64,000 bases of DNA from Bacillus sp. es.036 (GCF_002563635.1 NZ_PDIZ01000001.1:1240001-1304000); one strand, 5' to 3'; shown: positions 1 to 7,673, numbered from the stretch's first letter. Program-made: numbers and translations. The notes: generated by a model from the sequence alone, not told the origin.

Positions 1-6
1 GATGAC

Positions 7-34
7 AACCAGAAAGGAAAACTCTTTCTGGTTT
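7..34 (+). terminator. Terminator-like hairpin of an upstream gene
   Basis: A perfect 10-bp inverted repeat (AACCAGAAAG / CTTTCTGGTT, 7-nt loop) is followed by a weak T-rich tail. It probably ends a gene lying before the window. The rest of 35-134 shows no gene; it holds the ribosome binding site of the next ORF. Confidence 0.6.
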
Positions 35-134
35 ATTTCAATTTTAACAACTTCTTTTCATTTCATGTAAAGTCGTCCTAAAGGATGGAAGTGTCGCGAA
101 AGCTTAGGAGACAAACGTTTTCGGGGGGAACATT

Positions 135-659
135 ATGACAATTACAGCAAGAATTGAACCAATCACAGCTAAGGGCAGTGAAGCAGAGCGAAATGAAGAT
201 CTTCTTGTGAAAGAACTTGAAATAAAAATGCAGCAAATGGGTTATCTCGTTCCATATCGTGAAGAGTTAAATTGGGATCGTACCATTGCAAGTCTAGAGT
301 TAGGAGAAGCGCAAACTCTTCATCAATTGAAAAAAGCAGCAGCCAAAAATGATCGTGTCCTTCTCATATATGCACGTTTATTTAAAGGGACGATTTTTCA
401 ACACCTTATTCTACACCCTAACCAGTCTGGTATCTATCTTCCCTTTCGATTTGAAGAACCATTTGTGCTACAAGTAGAAGATAGAAAAATATGGATTGGC
501 TCTTCTGTAAGGCTTCTTGAGGAATTATCTTGGCTTCAAATTAGCTTTGATCAAGGAAATCATCAGGAAAGTGTGAAAGAATACTGGCAGAATCTAATCG
601 AGATTTCAAAAAAAAGCGTAACGTACATGAGCCCGATTATTTTTGAAGAAGCCATTTAG
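135..659 (+). CDS. Hypothetical protein, 174 aa
   Basis: I do not recognise this family. The ORF starts with ATG seven bases after a GGGGGG ribosome binding site. The product is soluble and acidic, with no signal peptide or membrane segment; its middle (about residues 75-115) is rich in beta-branched residues and looks like a small alpha/beta fold. It lies 52 bp before the cyclodeaminase-like gene on the same strand, with no terminator between them, so the two may be co-transcribed. No function is proposed. Confidence 0.6.
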   Translation: MTITARIEPITAKGSEAERNEDLLVKELEIKMQQMGYLVPYREELNWDRTIASLELGEAQTLHQLKKAAAKNDRVLLIYARLFKGTIFQHLILHPNQSGIYLPFRFEEPFVLQVEDRKIWIGSSVRLLEELSWLQISFDQGNHQESVKEYWQNLIEISKKSVTYMSPIIFEEAI

Positions 660-711
660 AAGATTTTAGTAGAAGAAGAAAGGGTATGGGACTATAGGAG
701 AGGTGATAGAA

Positions 712-1200
712 GTGGATCATAAAGAAGAGTTAGGTAGTGACATTTACCGTATGCTTGAAGCATCTGGGCCACCTTATGGTTGTGGAACTGCATCAATCGT
801 AGGTGGTTTTGCAGCGAGGCTAGCGGTCATGAGTCTTACAATTTCTGATATCGAGCACGACCTACATGATGTCCCAGGGTCTTTTTTCCTTATGTGTGAT
901 GAAGATGACCGTGAATTTCAATCTTTCCTTGAGGAAGGAGGAAATCACTCCCCTAACGACGTACCGATTCGATTATTGGAATGCACGTATCGGCTTCTCG
1001 TTGAATTATCTTCGTATGAAGATCAAATTCAGGAAAACGTAGTAGTAGATTATCGGATGGGCATTCGTATGTTGAAACAGGTATTTACAGCAGCTGAAAA
1101 CATCCTTCTTAATAATGGGTGTTCAGCCGACGTTCGGAAAGAGATGTTATTTTATGAAGGGAAGCTAGAAGGGACCTTACCTAAAAGTCTCCAGTCCTAA
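712..1200 (+). CDS. Cyclodeaminase/cyclohydrolase-like protein
   Basis: About 162 aa. The GTG at 712 is preferred over GTG 703 because the ribosome binding site AGGTGAT (701-707) lies four bases before it. Residues 17-45 contain a Gly-rich PYGCGTASIVGGFAARLAVM segment that resembles the conserved N-terminal helix of the formiminotransferase-cyclodeaminase C-terminal family (PGGGS..AL.GALAA), and the helical C-terminal half resembles that family's end. If so, the substrate would be a tetrahydrofolate one-carbon derivative. The match is by eye, and the usual GGG is degenerate, so activity is uncertain. A formate-THF ligase gene lies 30 kb away. Confidence 0.42.
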   Translation: MDHKEELGSDIYRMLEASGPPYGCGTASIVGGFAARLAVMSLTISDIEHDLHDVPGSFFLMCDEDDREFQSFLEEGGNHSPNDVPIRLLECTYRLLVELSSYEDQIQENVVVDYRMGIRMLKQVFTAAENILLNNGCSADVRKEMLFYEGKLEGTLPKSLQS

Positions 1201-1279
1201 GCGCATATCTCATGAATTTGTAAGCCATAATAAGCTCGTAACACCTTGTCATTTCACTTATAAACAGGGAGGGCTTACT

Positions 1280-1489
1280 TTGAAAGCAAATGCAGATGAT
1301 CGTCGAGATAACGCAGAAAAATTAAAGAGCATGGTACAAGACACGATTGAGAATATTCATGATGCTGAAGCATCTTTAGAATTTACGGATAGCGATATAC
1401 AAAAAAAGGCGATTAAAGAAAAGAATCAGCGCAGAAAACAAAGTATTGAGTCAATGCGAAATGAAATTAAAGATGAATCAAAACAATAA
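1280..1489 (+). CDS. tlp: Small acid-soluble spore protein Tlp
   Basis: 69 aa, TTG start at 1280 behind a GGGAGGG ribosome binding site. The N-terminal NADDRRDNAEKLKSMVQDTI and the C-terminal segment ending RNEIKDE match the Tlp (thioredoxin-like protein) family of Bacillus spores, a small hydrophilic forespore-made protein degraded after germination. The following genes yneP-yneQ-yneR are in the same order as in Bacillus subtilis, which supports the identification. The product is highly charged, without Cys. A strong terminator follows immediately, so tlp appears to be monocistronic. Confidence 0.9.
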   Translation: MKANADDRRDNAEKLKSMVQDTIENIHDAEASLEFTDSDIQKKAIKEKNQRRKQSIESMRNEIKDESKQ

Positions 1490-1496
1490 GTAGTTT

Positions 1497-1529
1497 AAGG
1501 ACTGAATGACAAAACGTCATTCAGTCCTT
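1497..1529 (+). terminator. Terminator of tlp
   Basis: A perfect 14-bp stem (AAGGACTGAATGAC / GTCATTCAGTCCTT) with loop AAAAC is followed by CTTATT. Confidence 0.85.
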
Positions 1530-1602
1530 CTTATTCATGCTTCATGGGAGGTTTATGATAAAATAGAATTGACACCACGTTGAAGTTAGGAGAGGAAACA
1601 GG

Positions 1603-2043
1603 ATGTACATAGCTACTACGTCAATAGATGTTCGATATGCAGAAACCGATCAAATGGGGGTTGTTTATCATGCCAACTATCTTGTTTGGTTTGAACTTGG
1701 CAGAACAGCTTTAATAAATGATTTAGGATTCCGGTACGCTGACATGGAAAAAGAGGGGATTCTATCTCCGGTCATGGATATAAAAGCAAGCTACAAACAT
1801 CCCGTTCGATATGGCGATGAAGTAAGAGTGAAGACCTGGGTGGATTCTTATGATGGTCTTCGCGTCAATTATGGGTATGAAGTAATCAATGGAGACGGTG
1901 ATATTTGCGTGACGGGTGAATCAATGCATACGTGCGTGAAGCGAGATACGTTCCGTCCTGTATCTATTCGAAGAAAGTTTCCGGAATGGCATCAGGCGTA
2001 TGAAAATGCCAAAAAGCAACCTGCTTCTTCTGGAGCTGAATAA
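1603..2043 (+). CDS. yneP: YneP acyl-CoA thioesterase (4HBT family)
   Basis: 146 aa single hot-dog domain. Residues 14-32 (YAETDQMGVVYHANYLVWF) are the classic 4-hydroxybenzoyl-CoA/YbgC-type thioesterase motif with the catalytic Asp in ETDQMG. The protein is expected to hydrolyse short- or branched-chain acyl-CoA in the cytosol. The start is ATG 1603 behind AGGAGAGG. Its stop overlaps the start of yneQ (TAATG), so the two are translationally coupled. The gene order tlp-yneP-yneQ-yneR matches B. subtilis. Confidence 0.88.
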   Translation: MYIATTSIDVRYAETDQMGVVYHANYLVWFELGRTALINDLGFRYADMEKEGILSPVMDIKASYKHPVRYGDEVRVKTWVDSYDGLRVNYGYEVINGDGDICVTGESMHTCVKRDTFRPVSIRRKFPEWHQAYENAKKQPASSGAE

Positions 2044-2354
2044 TGGCATTTGGCTTGTCAAAGGGTGAGCTTTCAGAATGGAAAGCAAAGGTTAAAAGAG
2101 GAGAAATCGCTTTATTAACTCATTTTTGGTATGATCCTCGTTTTCCACAATTTCATTCAGTTACAAAAGCGGGATGCAGTGATAAAGAAAAGCTTGCAAA
2201 ATGGGGCCAACAGTATGGATTAAAGCGAGAGTGGATGCACGAACGGGAAATGTTCCCGCATTTTGACTTGCTTGGAGACGACCAAATTCGAATTCTTGAA
2301 CAAGAAGGTTTACGCTCTCACATTCAGCGATTTCGGCTAAAAAAGATCTATTAA
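2043..2354 (+). CDS. yneQ: YneQ conserved protein
   Basis: 103 aa of unknown function. The start overlaps the yneP stop codon, and the position between yneP and convergent yneR equals that of B. subtilis yneQ. The product is basic, with a HFWYDPRFPQF segment near residues 26-36 and no membrane segment. Identification rests on context plus length rather than on a known domain. Confidence 0.75.
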   Translation: MAFGLSKGELSEWKAKVKRGEIALLTHFWYDPRFPQFHSVTKAGCSDKEKLAKWGQQYGLKREWMHEREMFPHFDLLGDDQIRILEQEGLRSHIQRFRLKKIY

Positions 2355-2387
2355 AAAAACGCGAAAGCGAGAGGCTTTCGCGTTTTT
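2354..2387. terminator. Bidirectional terminator yneQ / yneR
   Basis: A 15-bp AT-flanked stem (core ACGCGAAAGC / GCTTTCGCGT, loop GAGAG) has A-run and T-run flanks, so it can serve both convergent genes. Confidence 0.85.
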
Positions 2388-2391
2388 CACA

Positions 2392-2682
2392 TCAATTTCC
2401 GTGCACAAACTGAATTTCTTCTTTATTTCGACTGAATTTAACAGTGAAATCTTGATTCTCAAAGAACCATATGTCCTTTTGTTCTACAAAAAAGGTAATG
2501 CCTTCTTCTTCAAGCATAAGAGCAGGCTCAATTGGCTCTTCCACAGTCATGCCAAGTGAAAATCCATCTTGTACAGTACTGCATCCACCTAAGCGTACAA
2601 AAAAGCGGAGATGATCCCCTTTTTCAAGGTCCATTTCTCTTTTAAACCAGTTCATAGCCGGTTTTGTAATTGTCATTTTCAA
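2392..2682 (-). CDS. yneR: YneR, HesB/IscA-fold protein
   Basis: 96 aa. The TTG start at 2682 is eight bases from a GGAGG; ATG 2676 is a weaker alternative. The protein has the HesB/YadR/YfhF fold pattern (LRFFVRLGGCSTVQDGFSLGM) of iron-sulfur A-type carrier relatives. It keeps only one cysteine (in GGCST), so, like the Bacillus YneR group, it is unlikely to be a classical three-Cys cluster scaffold. It is convergent with yneQ. Confidence 0.8.
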   Translation of the reverse strand: MKMTITKPAMNWFKREMDLEKGDHLRFFVRLGGCSTVQDGFSLGMTVEEPIEPALMLEEEGITFFVEQKDIWFFENQDFTVKFSRNKEEIQFVHGN

Positions 2683-2875
2683 GTGTCATTTCCTCCTTTG
2701 CCGAACGGGTCTACTCATACTATTATAAAGAAGTAGAGGGAACTTGCAAAAAGAAAAAGGTTATGGAACGAAAAAATGGCAATAATTCCATACCTTGAAT
2801 GGAAGCATTTCGTATTTTGCGTTAATTCTTCATACAATAAGGGTATAAAAAGAATTGTAATGAGGAGGTTTTTAA

Positions 2876-3802
2876 ATGAAAAAACAGAGAGTATGGCTGT
2901 TTTTATTCCTCATTCTTGCTGGAGGTATTTTATTAAGCATTAAACCAATAATGGAATACCGCAGTCAGCGTTTGAATGAAATAAAGCAAGCAGCATCCAT
3001 GATGGTGATGAGTGAAGCACCAAATGAAACTGTCATTTCATCAATAGCAAATAAAAATGATCAAGCTAAAACGGATATAGAACCAGAAGTGACTGCTATC
3101 AAAGAAGAACATAAGCCTGAGAAAGTTGAAAAAGCAGTCACAGATCCAGATATTCGAATTGTAGGCCTCGGTGATTCTCTCACTAAAGGTAGCGGGGATT
3201 CGACAGATCAAGGATACATCGGAAGGCTTGCTGCGAACCTTGAGCGTGATACAGATACATCGATATTAGTTGAAAATTACGCGGTTCATGGTAGACAAAC
3301 TCCTAAATTATATAAAATGTTGGTAGAAAATAATGCGAAAGCTTCGCTTGCAGAAGCTGATTTGATCGTCATGAGCATTGGTGGAAATGATTTAATGAAA
3401 GTTGTGAAAGAACATTTTCTAGACTTACAGATCGATGTTTTCCAGCGTGAACAAACAAGCTATGTTGAACGACTTGATGCGATTATGAAACGTATTCGAA
3501 GCATCAATTCTGATGCACCGATTTTGTTTATTGGCCTATATAATCCATTATTAGAGAATTTTCAATCGGTGACAGAAATTGATCAAATTGTACAAAGGTG
3601 GAATGGCGCAAGTCAAGACACAGTAGAAAAGGATAATCGTACGACATTTGTACCGATATATGAATTGTTTAGCTCAGTTGATGAGAATTTATTTTTTGAA
3701 GATGGATTTCATCCGAACGATCAAGGATATGAACTCATTGCAAGACAAATTCAATATCGATTGAAGCAAGACGCTATTGTCGAAGAGATCCCTTTTGAAT
3801 AG
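2876..3802 (+). CDS. SGNH/GDSL hydrolase with N-terminal anchor (copy 1)
   Basis: 308 aa. Residues 7-24 form a hydrophobic anchor or signal segment, followed by a charged linker of about 70 aa and then an SGNH esterase domain. Visible blocks are I (VGLGDSLTKGSGD, nucleophile Ser), III (GGNDLM) and V (DGFHPND, catalytic Asp and His). It probably acts on esters at the outer membrane face (YpmR-like lipase/esterase family). The start ATG has GAGGAGG. A second, shorter paralogue follows 68 bp downstream on the same strand. Confidence 0.85.
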   Translation: MKKQRVWLFLFLILAGGILLSIKPIMEYRSQRLNEIKQAASMMVMSEAPNETVISSIANKNDQAKTDIEPEVTAIKEEHKPEKVEKAVTDPDIRIVGLGDSLTKGSGDSTDQGYIGRLAANLERDTDTSILVENYAVHGRQTPKLYKMLVENNAKASLAEADLIVMSIGGNDLMKVVKEHFLDLQIDVFQREQTSYVERLDAIMKRIRSINSDAPILFIGLYNPLLENFQSVTEIDQIVQRWNGASQDTVEKDNRTTFVPIYELFSSVDENLFFEDGFHPNDQGYELIARQIQYRLKQDAIVEEIPFE

Positions 3803-3870
3803 CACGTGTACGAGATATACTCCTTTTGATAGAATAGTAGTAACAATGGATAGAGAAAAGGAAAATGACA

Positions 3871-4695
3871 ATGAAGCGATGGATGAAATGGTTGTTAATC
3901 ACCCTGATTCTTTTAATTTTTAGTGGGGCAGGGACGTTCACTTATTTTTATTTCAACACGGATTCACACTCTGATCAAACGAATTCACTCCCATTGAGTG
4001 ATAAAATACAGGAAGCGTTTCAAGAGGAACCGGATCTTGACGAGCCAAAAAAAATTCGAATTGTAGGACTTGGAGACTCCTTAACAAAAGGAGTTGGAGA
4101 CCATGCAAAAGAAGGATACATTGGCTATGTAAGTGATAAGTATTTTGAAAAGGATCAAGATGCAACTGTCACGCTTAAGAATTATGCCATTACAGGAAGT
4201 GAAACAAAGGATCTATTAAAACGGCTTGAACAAGAAACTGTGCGGAATGGGGTTCAAAAGGCTGATTATATTTTTTTAACGATCGGTGGAAATGATCTTT
4301 TCGGTGTTGTGAAAAATCACTTTATGAATTTGGATCAGCAGTTTTTCACTCTTCAAAAGAAAATCTATCTAGAAAACCTGACGACTATTTTAGCTACTAT
4401 ACGTAACCTTAATCCCGATGCGCCAATTTATTTTACGGGTTTATTCAATCCCTTTTCGAAAGCATTTGGAGATATTCCTGAAATGAATGAAATTGTGGAT
4501 GATTGGAATCAAGGAAGTCGCTCAACGGTTTCAGATACAACTGATGCAACGTTTGTACCAGTTGCTGATTTGTTTCTTGAAAGTGAGGAGAACTTATTAT
4601 ACGAAGACGCTTTCCATCCTAATGATGATGGTTATCATTTGATGGGAGATCGAATAGTGTCTTATTTAAAAGAAAATAACGTAGCAAATCGATAA
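3871..4695 (+). CDS. SGNH/GDSL hydrolase with N-terminal anchor (copy 2)
   Basis: About 274 aa; ATG 3871 is preferred over ATG 3865 because GAAAAGGA lies eight bases before it. A hydrophobic helix (residues 7-25) is followed by a shorter linker and the SGNH domain with VGLGDSLTKGVGD, GGNDLFG and DAFHPND. It is clearly a paralogue of the upstream gene and shares the sequence IRIVGLGDSLTKG. The linker differs strongly in length and charge, suggesting relaxed constraint there. Confidence 0.85.
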   Translation: MKRWMKWLLITLILLIFSGAGTFTYFYFNTDSHSDQTNSLPLSDKIQEAFQEEPDLDEPKKIRIVGLGDSLTKGVGDHAKEGYIGYVSDKYFEKDQDATVTLKNYAITGSETKDLLKRLEQETVRNGVQKADYIFLTIGGNDLFGVVKNHFMNLDQQFFTLQKKIYLENLTTILATIRNLNPDAPIYFTGLFNPFSKAFGDIPEMNEIVDDWNQGSRSTVSDTTDATFVPVADLFLESEENLLYEDAFHPNDDGYHLMGDRIVSYLKENNVANR

Positions 4696-4711
4696 AGGCA
4701 GGGAATGGTTT

Positions 4712-5365
4712 ATGGATGCATCAGAAAAATTTGAACGGCAATACCAAGCACTTGCGAAAAATTACGAAGTGCCAGAAGTCATCTCATCGAAAACAAAGCT
4801 TATTTTTATATTAGAATCTCCACACGTAGCGGAAGTGAAAAACGGCGTACCCGTTGCTGGTCCTTCAGGTGCGACGATGTCAAAGAAGCTTTTTGGGCCA
4901 GACTATGCAAAGCCTCTTGGACTATTATTGAAAAAGCACCGTGAAGAAGAGTTGGAAAGACCTTCTCTTGATGTAGTCGGTTTGCTAAATGTTTGTAATA
5001 TACCAATGCAAGCTAGACCTTATGCATCTGAAGATCTAGAAAGCAACCGTGAGTTACTAGATTGTCTGGGTACAATTCGAACATCTGCAAAGAAAACGCC
5101 TTTTAAAGATGAAGCGTTAGTTAAGGTTAATGAACTTCTTTTAACAAAATTCAAAAACCGATTGATGGAACTGATCGATCGAGAAGTGACGATCGTCCCC
5201 TGTGGACGATTTGCTCAAAAGTATTTTGAACTCGCAAATGTATCGAGTGATAAATGGACGATAGTGCAGGACGTTCCTCATCCTAGCTATAATTCTTGGA
5301 GTCGTGAGCGTTATCAGGAGCCTGTCAATAGGGTAGTTGATGCGTTTAATTGTCATAAAATATAA
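4712..5365 (+). CDS. Uracil-DNA-glycosylase-fold protein (predicted)
   Basis: 217 aa cytosolic protein. Three segments suggest the UDG superfamily fold: ILESPHVAEV (residues 33-42, like the GExPG region), IVPCGRFAQKYFE (about 162-174, the central strand-helix) and VPHPSYNSW (about 189-197, like the HPS motif). The catalytic Asp/Asn position of known families is not obvious, so enzymatic activity and substrate are open. It follows the second SGNH gene by 16 bp and ends at a strong terminator, so it may be the last gene of that unit. Confidence 0.5.
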   Translation: MDASEKFERQYQALAKNYEVPEVISSKTKLIFILESPHVAEVKNGVPVAGPSGATMSKKLFGPDYAKPLGLLLKKHREEELERPSLDVVGLLNVCNIPMQARPYASEDLESNRELLDCLGTIRTSAKKTPFKDEALVKVNELLLTKFKNRLMELIDREVTIVPCGRFAQKYFELANVSSDKWTIVQDVPHPSYNSWSRERYQEPVNRVVDAFNCHKI

Positions 5366-5386
5366 GGATGTTTATTGAATAGAACG

Positions 5387-5418
5387 AAAAGCCCCATTCG
5401 AATTCGTATGGGGCTTTT
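5387..5418. terminator. Terminator after the UDG-like gene
   Basis: An 11-bp perfect stem AAAAGCCCCAT / ATGGGGCTTTT has A and T runs on both sides. It could also stop minus-strand transcription arriving from the PlcR-like gene. Confidence 0.85.
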
Positions 5419-5500
5419 TCTATGAAATAAGACAGCACATAGAGCGAATGCATAAATATTGGCTCCGTTGTAATATAAATGTAATGAAAGGAGGGTTGAC

Positions 5501-5641
5501 ATGATGAAGAAATGGGCAGCTTTACTTCTCGTCTCGTTGGTATTCATGAGTGGATATGCGATCACCCCTCATCATTCGACTGACATCATTCAAGCATCAG
5601 CATATGTTGTTCAAGATGAAGATCTACCTTATTGTCATTAA
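5501..5641 (+). CDS. PapR-like exported signalling peptide precursor
   Basis: 46 aa, ATG 5501 (or 5504) behind a strong AAAGGAGGG. The start is MMKK plus a hydrophobic segment (WAALLLVSLVFMSGYAI), a typical export signal, and the short polar remainder ends in QDEDLPYCH. The last residues DLP-aromatic-x-H resemble the C-terminal signalling heptapeptides of Bacillus cereus PapR (for example SDLPFEF, SDLPFEH). A PlcR-like HTH-TPR regulator lies 190 bp away in convergent orientation. I infer that the C-terminal 7-8 residues are released outside, re-imported and bound by the TPR domain. The Cys in the peptide is unusual. It could instead be an unrelated small secreted peptide. Confidence 0.62.
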   Translation: MMKKWAALLLVSLVFMSGYAITPHHSTDIIQASAYVVQDEDLPYCH

Positions 5642-5734
5642 TTAATGAAAAGGGGTCTGTCGTGTGTCTGCACCTTTCCAATTTATATTAAACCGAATGA
5701 ATAGTCCATGATCTCTTTGAAAGGAGGACATGCT

Positions 5735-5830
5735 ATGGAAGAACTCACATTGTTTATTACGGCAGGACTTTTCTTCGTGTCTCTCTTTAATTTCATCGTT
5801 ATTTTGATTGAAAAGACAAAGCATAAATAA
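5735..5830 (+). CDS. Putative holin-like toxin / small membrane peptide
   Basis: 31 aa, ATG 5735 behind AAAGGAGGAC. The sequence is a short acidic N-terminus, one hydrophobic helix of about 20 residues (LTLFITAGLFFVSLFNFIVI) and the basic tail EKTKHK. This is the layout of the short holin-like or Fst/TxpA-type type I toxins of Bacillales. The stop codon is one base from the stop of the convergent PlcR-like gene, with no terminator hairpin between, so regulator transcripts would run antisense through this ORF. A dedicated antisense RNA was not identified. It could also be a harmless small membrane protein. Confidence 0.5.
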   Translation: MEELTLFITAGLFFVSLFNFIVILIEKTKHK

Positions 5831-5831
5831 G

Positions 5832-6719
5832 CTACGCATTTTGAATCATTCCAATTTTCTTTGCATAATGATCGACATGTTCTTTAAAAACCTGGTTTTG
5901 ATCAAGTTCAAAAATGGTAGAGGCTGTCGCGAGATATTCATAAGCTAACTCTTGCTTGCCGAGTAGATAGTGAAGCTTGCCACACTGATAGCTAAGTTCG
6001 CCAAAAAGATAGAGGCGCTGTTTCTCGCGACAAAGTAAAAATCCTTCTCGTGCAATGGACAGAGCTTTCTCGTAGTTTCGGCAAGTGGATAGAGCTTTGG
6101 AATAATTATAATAGAGACGGATTTCAATCGTTTCATCATTAATAATGGGGAAAAAGCGAACATGATAGAGCGCTTTATGAAATAACGGTAGCGCGCGTTC
6201 CCAATCTTTTTCCTCACTATACAAGATTGCCATGCTAATGAGTAGTTCGATTTCACGTTCTGAGTAATTCTTGGAAGTAGTCGTTGTAAGGCGTAGGGCT
6301 TCATCTAGAAGTTGAAGTGCAGAGTGGGGGTCTCGTTCTAAATAATAGGTGCAAATCGCTTTGTGCCAGAGATAGAATTGTTTATTCTTTACTGTTCGAA
6401 ATAGCGGGTTCGCTTCTTCTGCTTGAAGGATTTCAGCAACTTCACGATACTCGCGCCGTTTAATGTGTTTTCTAACCTGTCGAATCACTTCATTCACATA
6501 ATCAAGGCGAGGTGTCTCTTTCATATGAAAAAAATAATTAATATCAACGCCAAGTCTTGATGCCAATTGGTAAAGAAGCTCTGCGGAAGGTGATACATCA
6601 TTGTTTTCAATCTGGCTTATTAACGCTTGTGTACAGATGCCTTCTGATAAATCGGACTGTGATAGTCCAAGGTACAATCGAAGTTCGCGCAACGCATATC
6701 CGAGTGTATCCTGACGCAC
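5832..6719 (-). CDS. PlcR-like HTH-TPR (RNPP) transcriptional regulator
   Basis: About 295 aa; GTG 6719 is preferred because AAAGGGGG lies seven bases before it. Residues 5-65 are an XRE-type helix-turn-helix (LGLSQSDLSEGICTQALISQ), and the rest is a chain of TPR-like helical pairs with Tyr/Ala patterns. The domain order, length (PlcR is 285 aa) and local similarity in the last TPRs place it with the RNPP peptide-responsive regulators (PlcR/NprR). Its likely ligand is the peptide encoded at 5501-5641. It is divergent from an SDR gene across a region holding three TATGTA-type half-sites. Confidence 0.82.
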   Translation of the reverse strand: MRQDTLGYALRELRLYLGLSQSDLSEGICTQALISQIENNDVSPSAELLYQLASRLGVDINYFFHMKETPRLDYVNEVIRQVRKHIKRREYREVAEILQAEEANPLFRTVKNKQFYLWHKAICTYYLERDPHSALQLLDEALRLTTTTSKNYSEREIELLISMAILYSEEKDWERALPLFHKALYHVRFFPIINDETIEIRLYYNYSKALSTCRNYEKALSIAREGFLLCREKQRLYLFGELSYQCGKLHYLLGKQELAYEYLATASTIFELDQNQVFKEHVDHYAKKIGMIQNA

Positions 6720-6768
6720 CTGCAATCCCCCTTTTTTTGACCTCATTGTATCACGATTCTCTTTTAAA

Positions 6769-6821
6769 TACATATTTTTCTAAATAAAATACAGTAATAT
6801 TATTATGTAAACTAATATGTA
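6769..6821. promoter_or_regulatory. Candidate regulator binding region (TATGTA half-sites)
   Basis: Between the PlcR-like gene and the SDR gene there is TACATA at 6769-6774 and two direct TATGTA copies at 6804-6809 and 6816-6821. Classical PlcR boxes are TATGNA-N4-TNCATA, so half-sites match but the 16-bp palindrome does not. The region is very AT-rich, so chance occurrence is possible. Confidence 0.25.
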
Positions 6822-6893
6822 TGAAGGGATTTTTCACTTGGTCGAGAAACTCTTTATTATAAGGCTAAGTTAGCTGTATAAAAAGGAGGAGAA

Positions 6894-7670
6894 ATGTTGT
6901 CTTATTTACCATCATTTGAATTAACCAATCAAGTCGTTGTCGTGACAGGTGCAGGAAAAGGAATTGGGAGAGCACTTGCGATAGGAGCGGCAGAAGCAGG
7001 GGCTGATGTTGTGGTCCTAGCAAGAACAGAAGCGGATATTCAAGAAACAGCTGGACTTGTTCGGGATGTTGGTCGAAAGGCTTATCCCATTCGAGCTGAC
7101 ATAACAAAAGAGAGCGAACTCACAGAAGCTGTTCAACAAATTGAAAAAGAAGCGGGAAAGATTAATGTGTTAATTAATAACGCAGGAATGAATATTCGCT
7201 CAAAAGCGAGCGATGTGACGGAAGTGGAGTGGACGCAAATTTTCCAAACAAACTTGCAGGGCGCTTTTTTTATGTCGCAAAAGTGTGCAGAAGTAATGAA
7301 ACAAGGTGGAGGGGGAAAGATTATTAACATCTCTTCTGTTGCGGGGCACGTTGCGTTAAGAACAGGAGTCGTATACGCAGCATCTAAAGCAGGTATGATT
7401 CAGATGACAAAAAACCTTGCACTAGAATGGGCTGAGAATGGTATTACAGTTAATGCAATTGGGCCGTGGTATTTTAGGACACCACTTACAGAAAAGTTAT
7501 TGCAAGATGAGCAGTACTTAGCAGATATACTAAATCGTACTCCAATGAAAAGAGTGGGTGAACTAAAGGATTTAGTTGGAGCAGCCGTATTTTTGTCCTC
7601 TGATGCATCAAATTACATAACAGGTCAAACGCTGTTTGTAGACGGTGGAATGACGAGCTATGGATTTTAG
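6894..7670 (+). CDS. SDR-family oxidoreductase
   Basis: 258 aa classical short-chain dehydrogenase. It has the NAD(P) motif TGAGKGIG (residues 19-26), NNAGMN (about 90-95), catalytic Ser in ISSVAG (about 144-149) and YAASKAG with catalytic Tyr and Lys (about 161-167). The C-terminus ends in a typical VDGG. The substrate cannot be assigned; relatives include gluconate 5-dehydrogenase and 3-ketoacyl reductase types. It is transcribed divergently from the PlcR-like regulator, so it is a plausible regulatory target. A palindromic terminator follows. Confidence 0.88.
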   Translation: MLSYLPSFELTNQVVVVTGAGKGIGRALAIGAAEAGADVVVLARTEADIQETAGLVRDVGRKAYPIRADITKESELTEAVQQIEKEAGKINVLINNAGMNIRSKASDVTEVEWTQIFQTNLQGAFFMSQKCAEVMKQGGGGKIINISSVAGHVALRTGVVYAASKAGMIQMTKNLALEWAENGITVNAIGPWYFRTPLTEKLLQDEQYLADILNRTPMKRVGELKDLVGAAVFLSSDASNYITGQTLFVDGGMTSYGF

Positions 7671-7673
7671 AAA

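Noticed and set aside
1-134. CCTAAAGG...TTAGG in the leader before the 174-aa gene as an RNA switch
   Set aside because: Only 5 bp can pair and no known class is recognisable, despite a vague likeness to the glgB leader.
682-687. GGGTAT as a sigma-B -10 before the cyclodeaminase-like gene
   Set aside because: The upstream ATTTTA is a poor -35 match.
5420-5442. CTATG...CATAG upstream of the PapR-like peptide as a PlcR box
   Set aside because: The spacing is 13 bp where the box needs TATG-N8-CATA with fixed internal bases; kept only as a weak idea.
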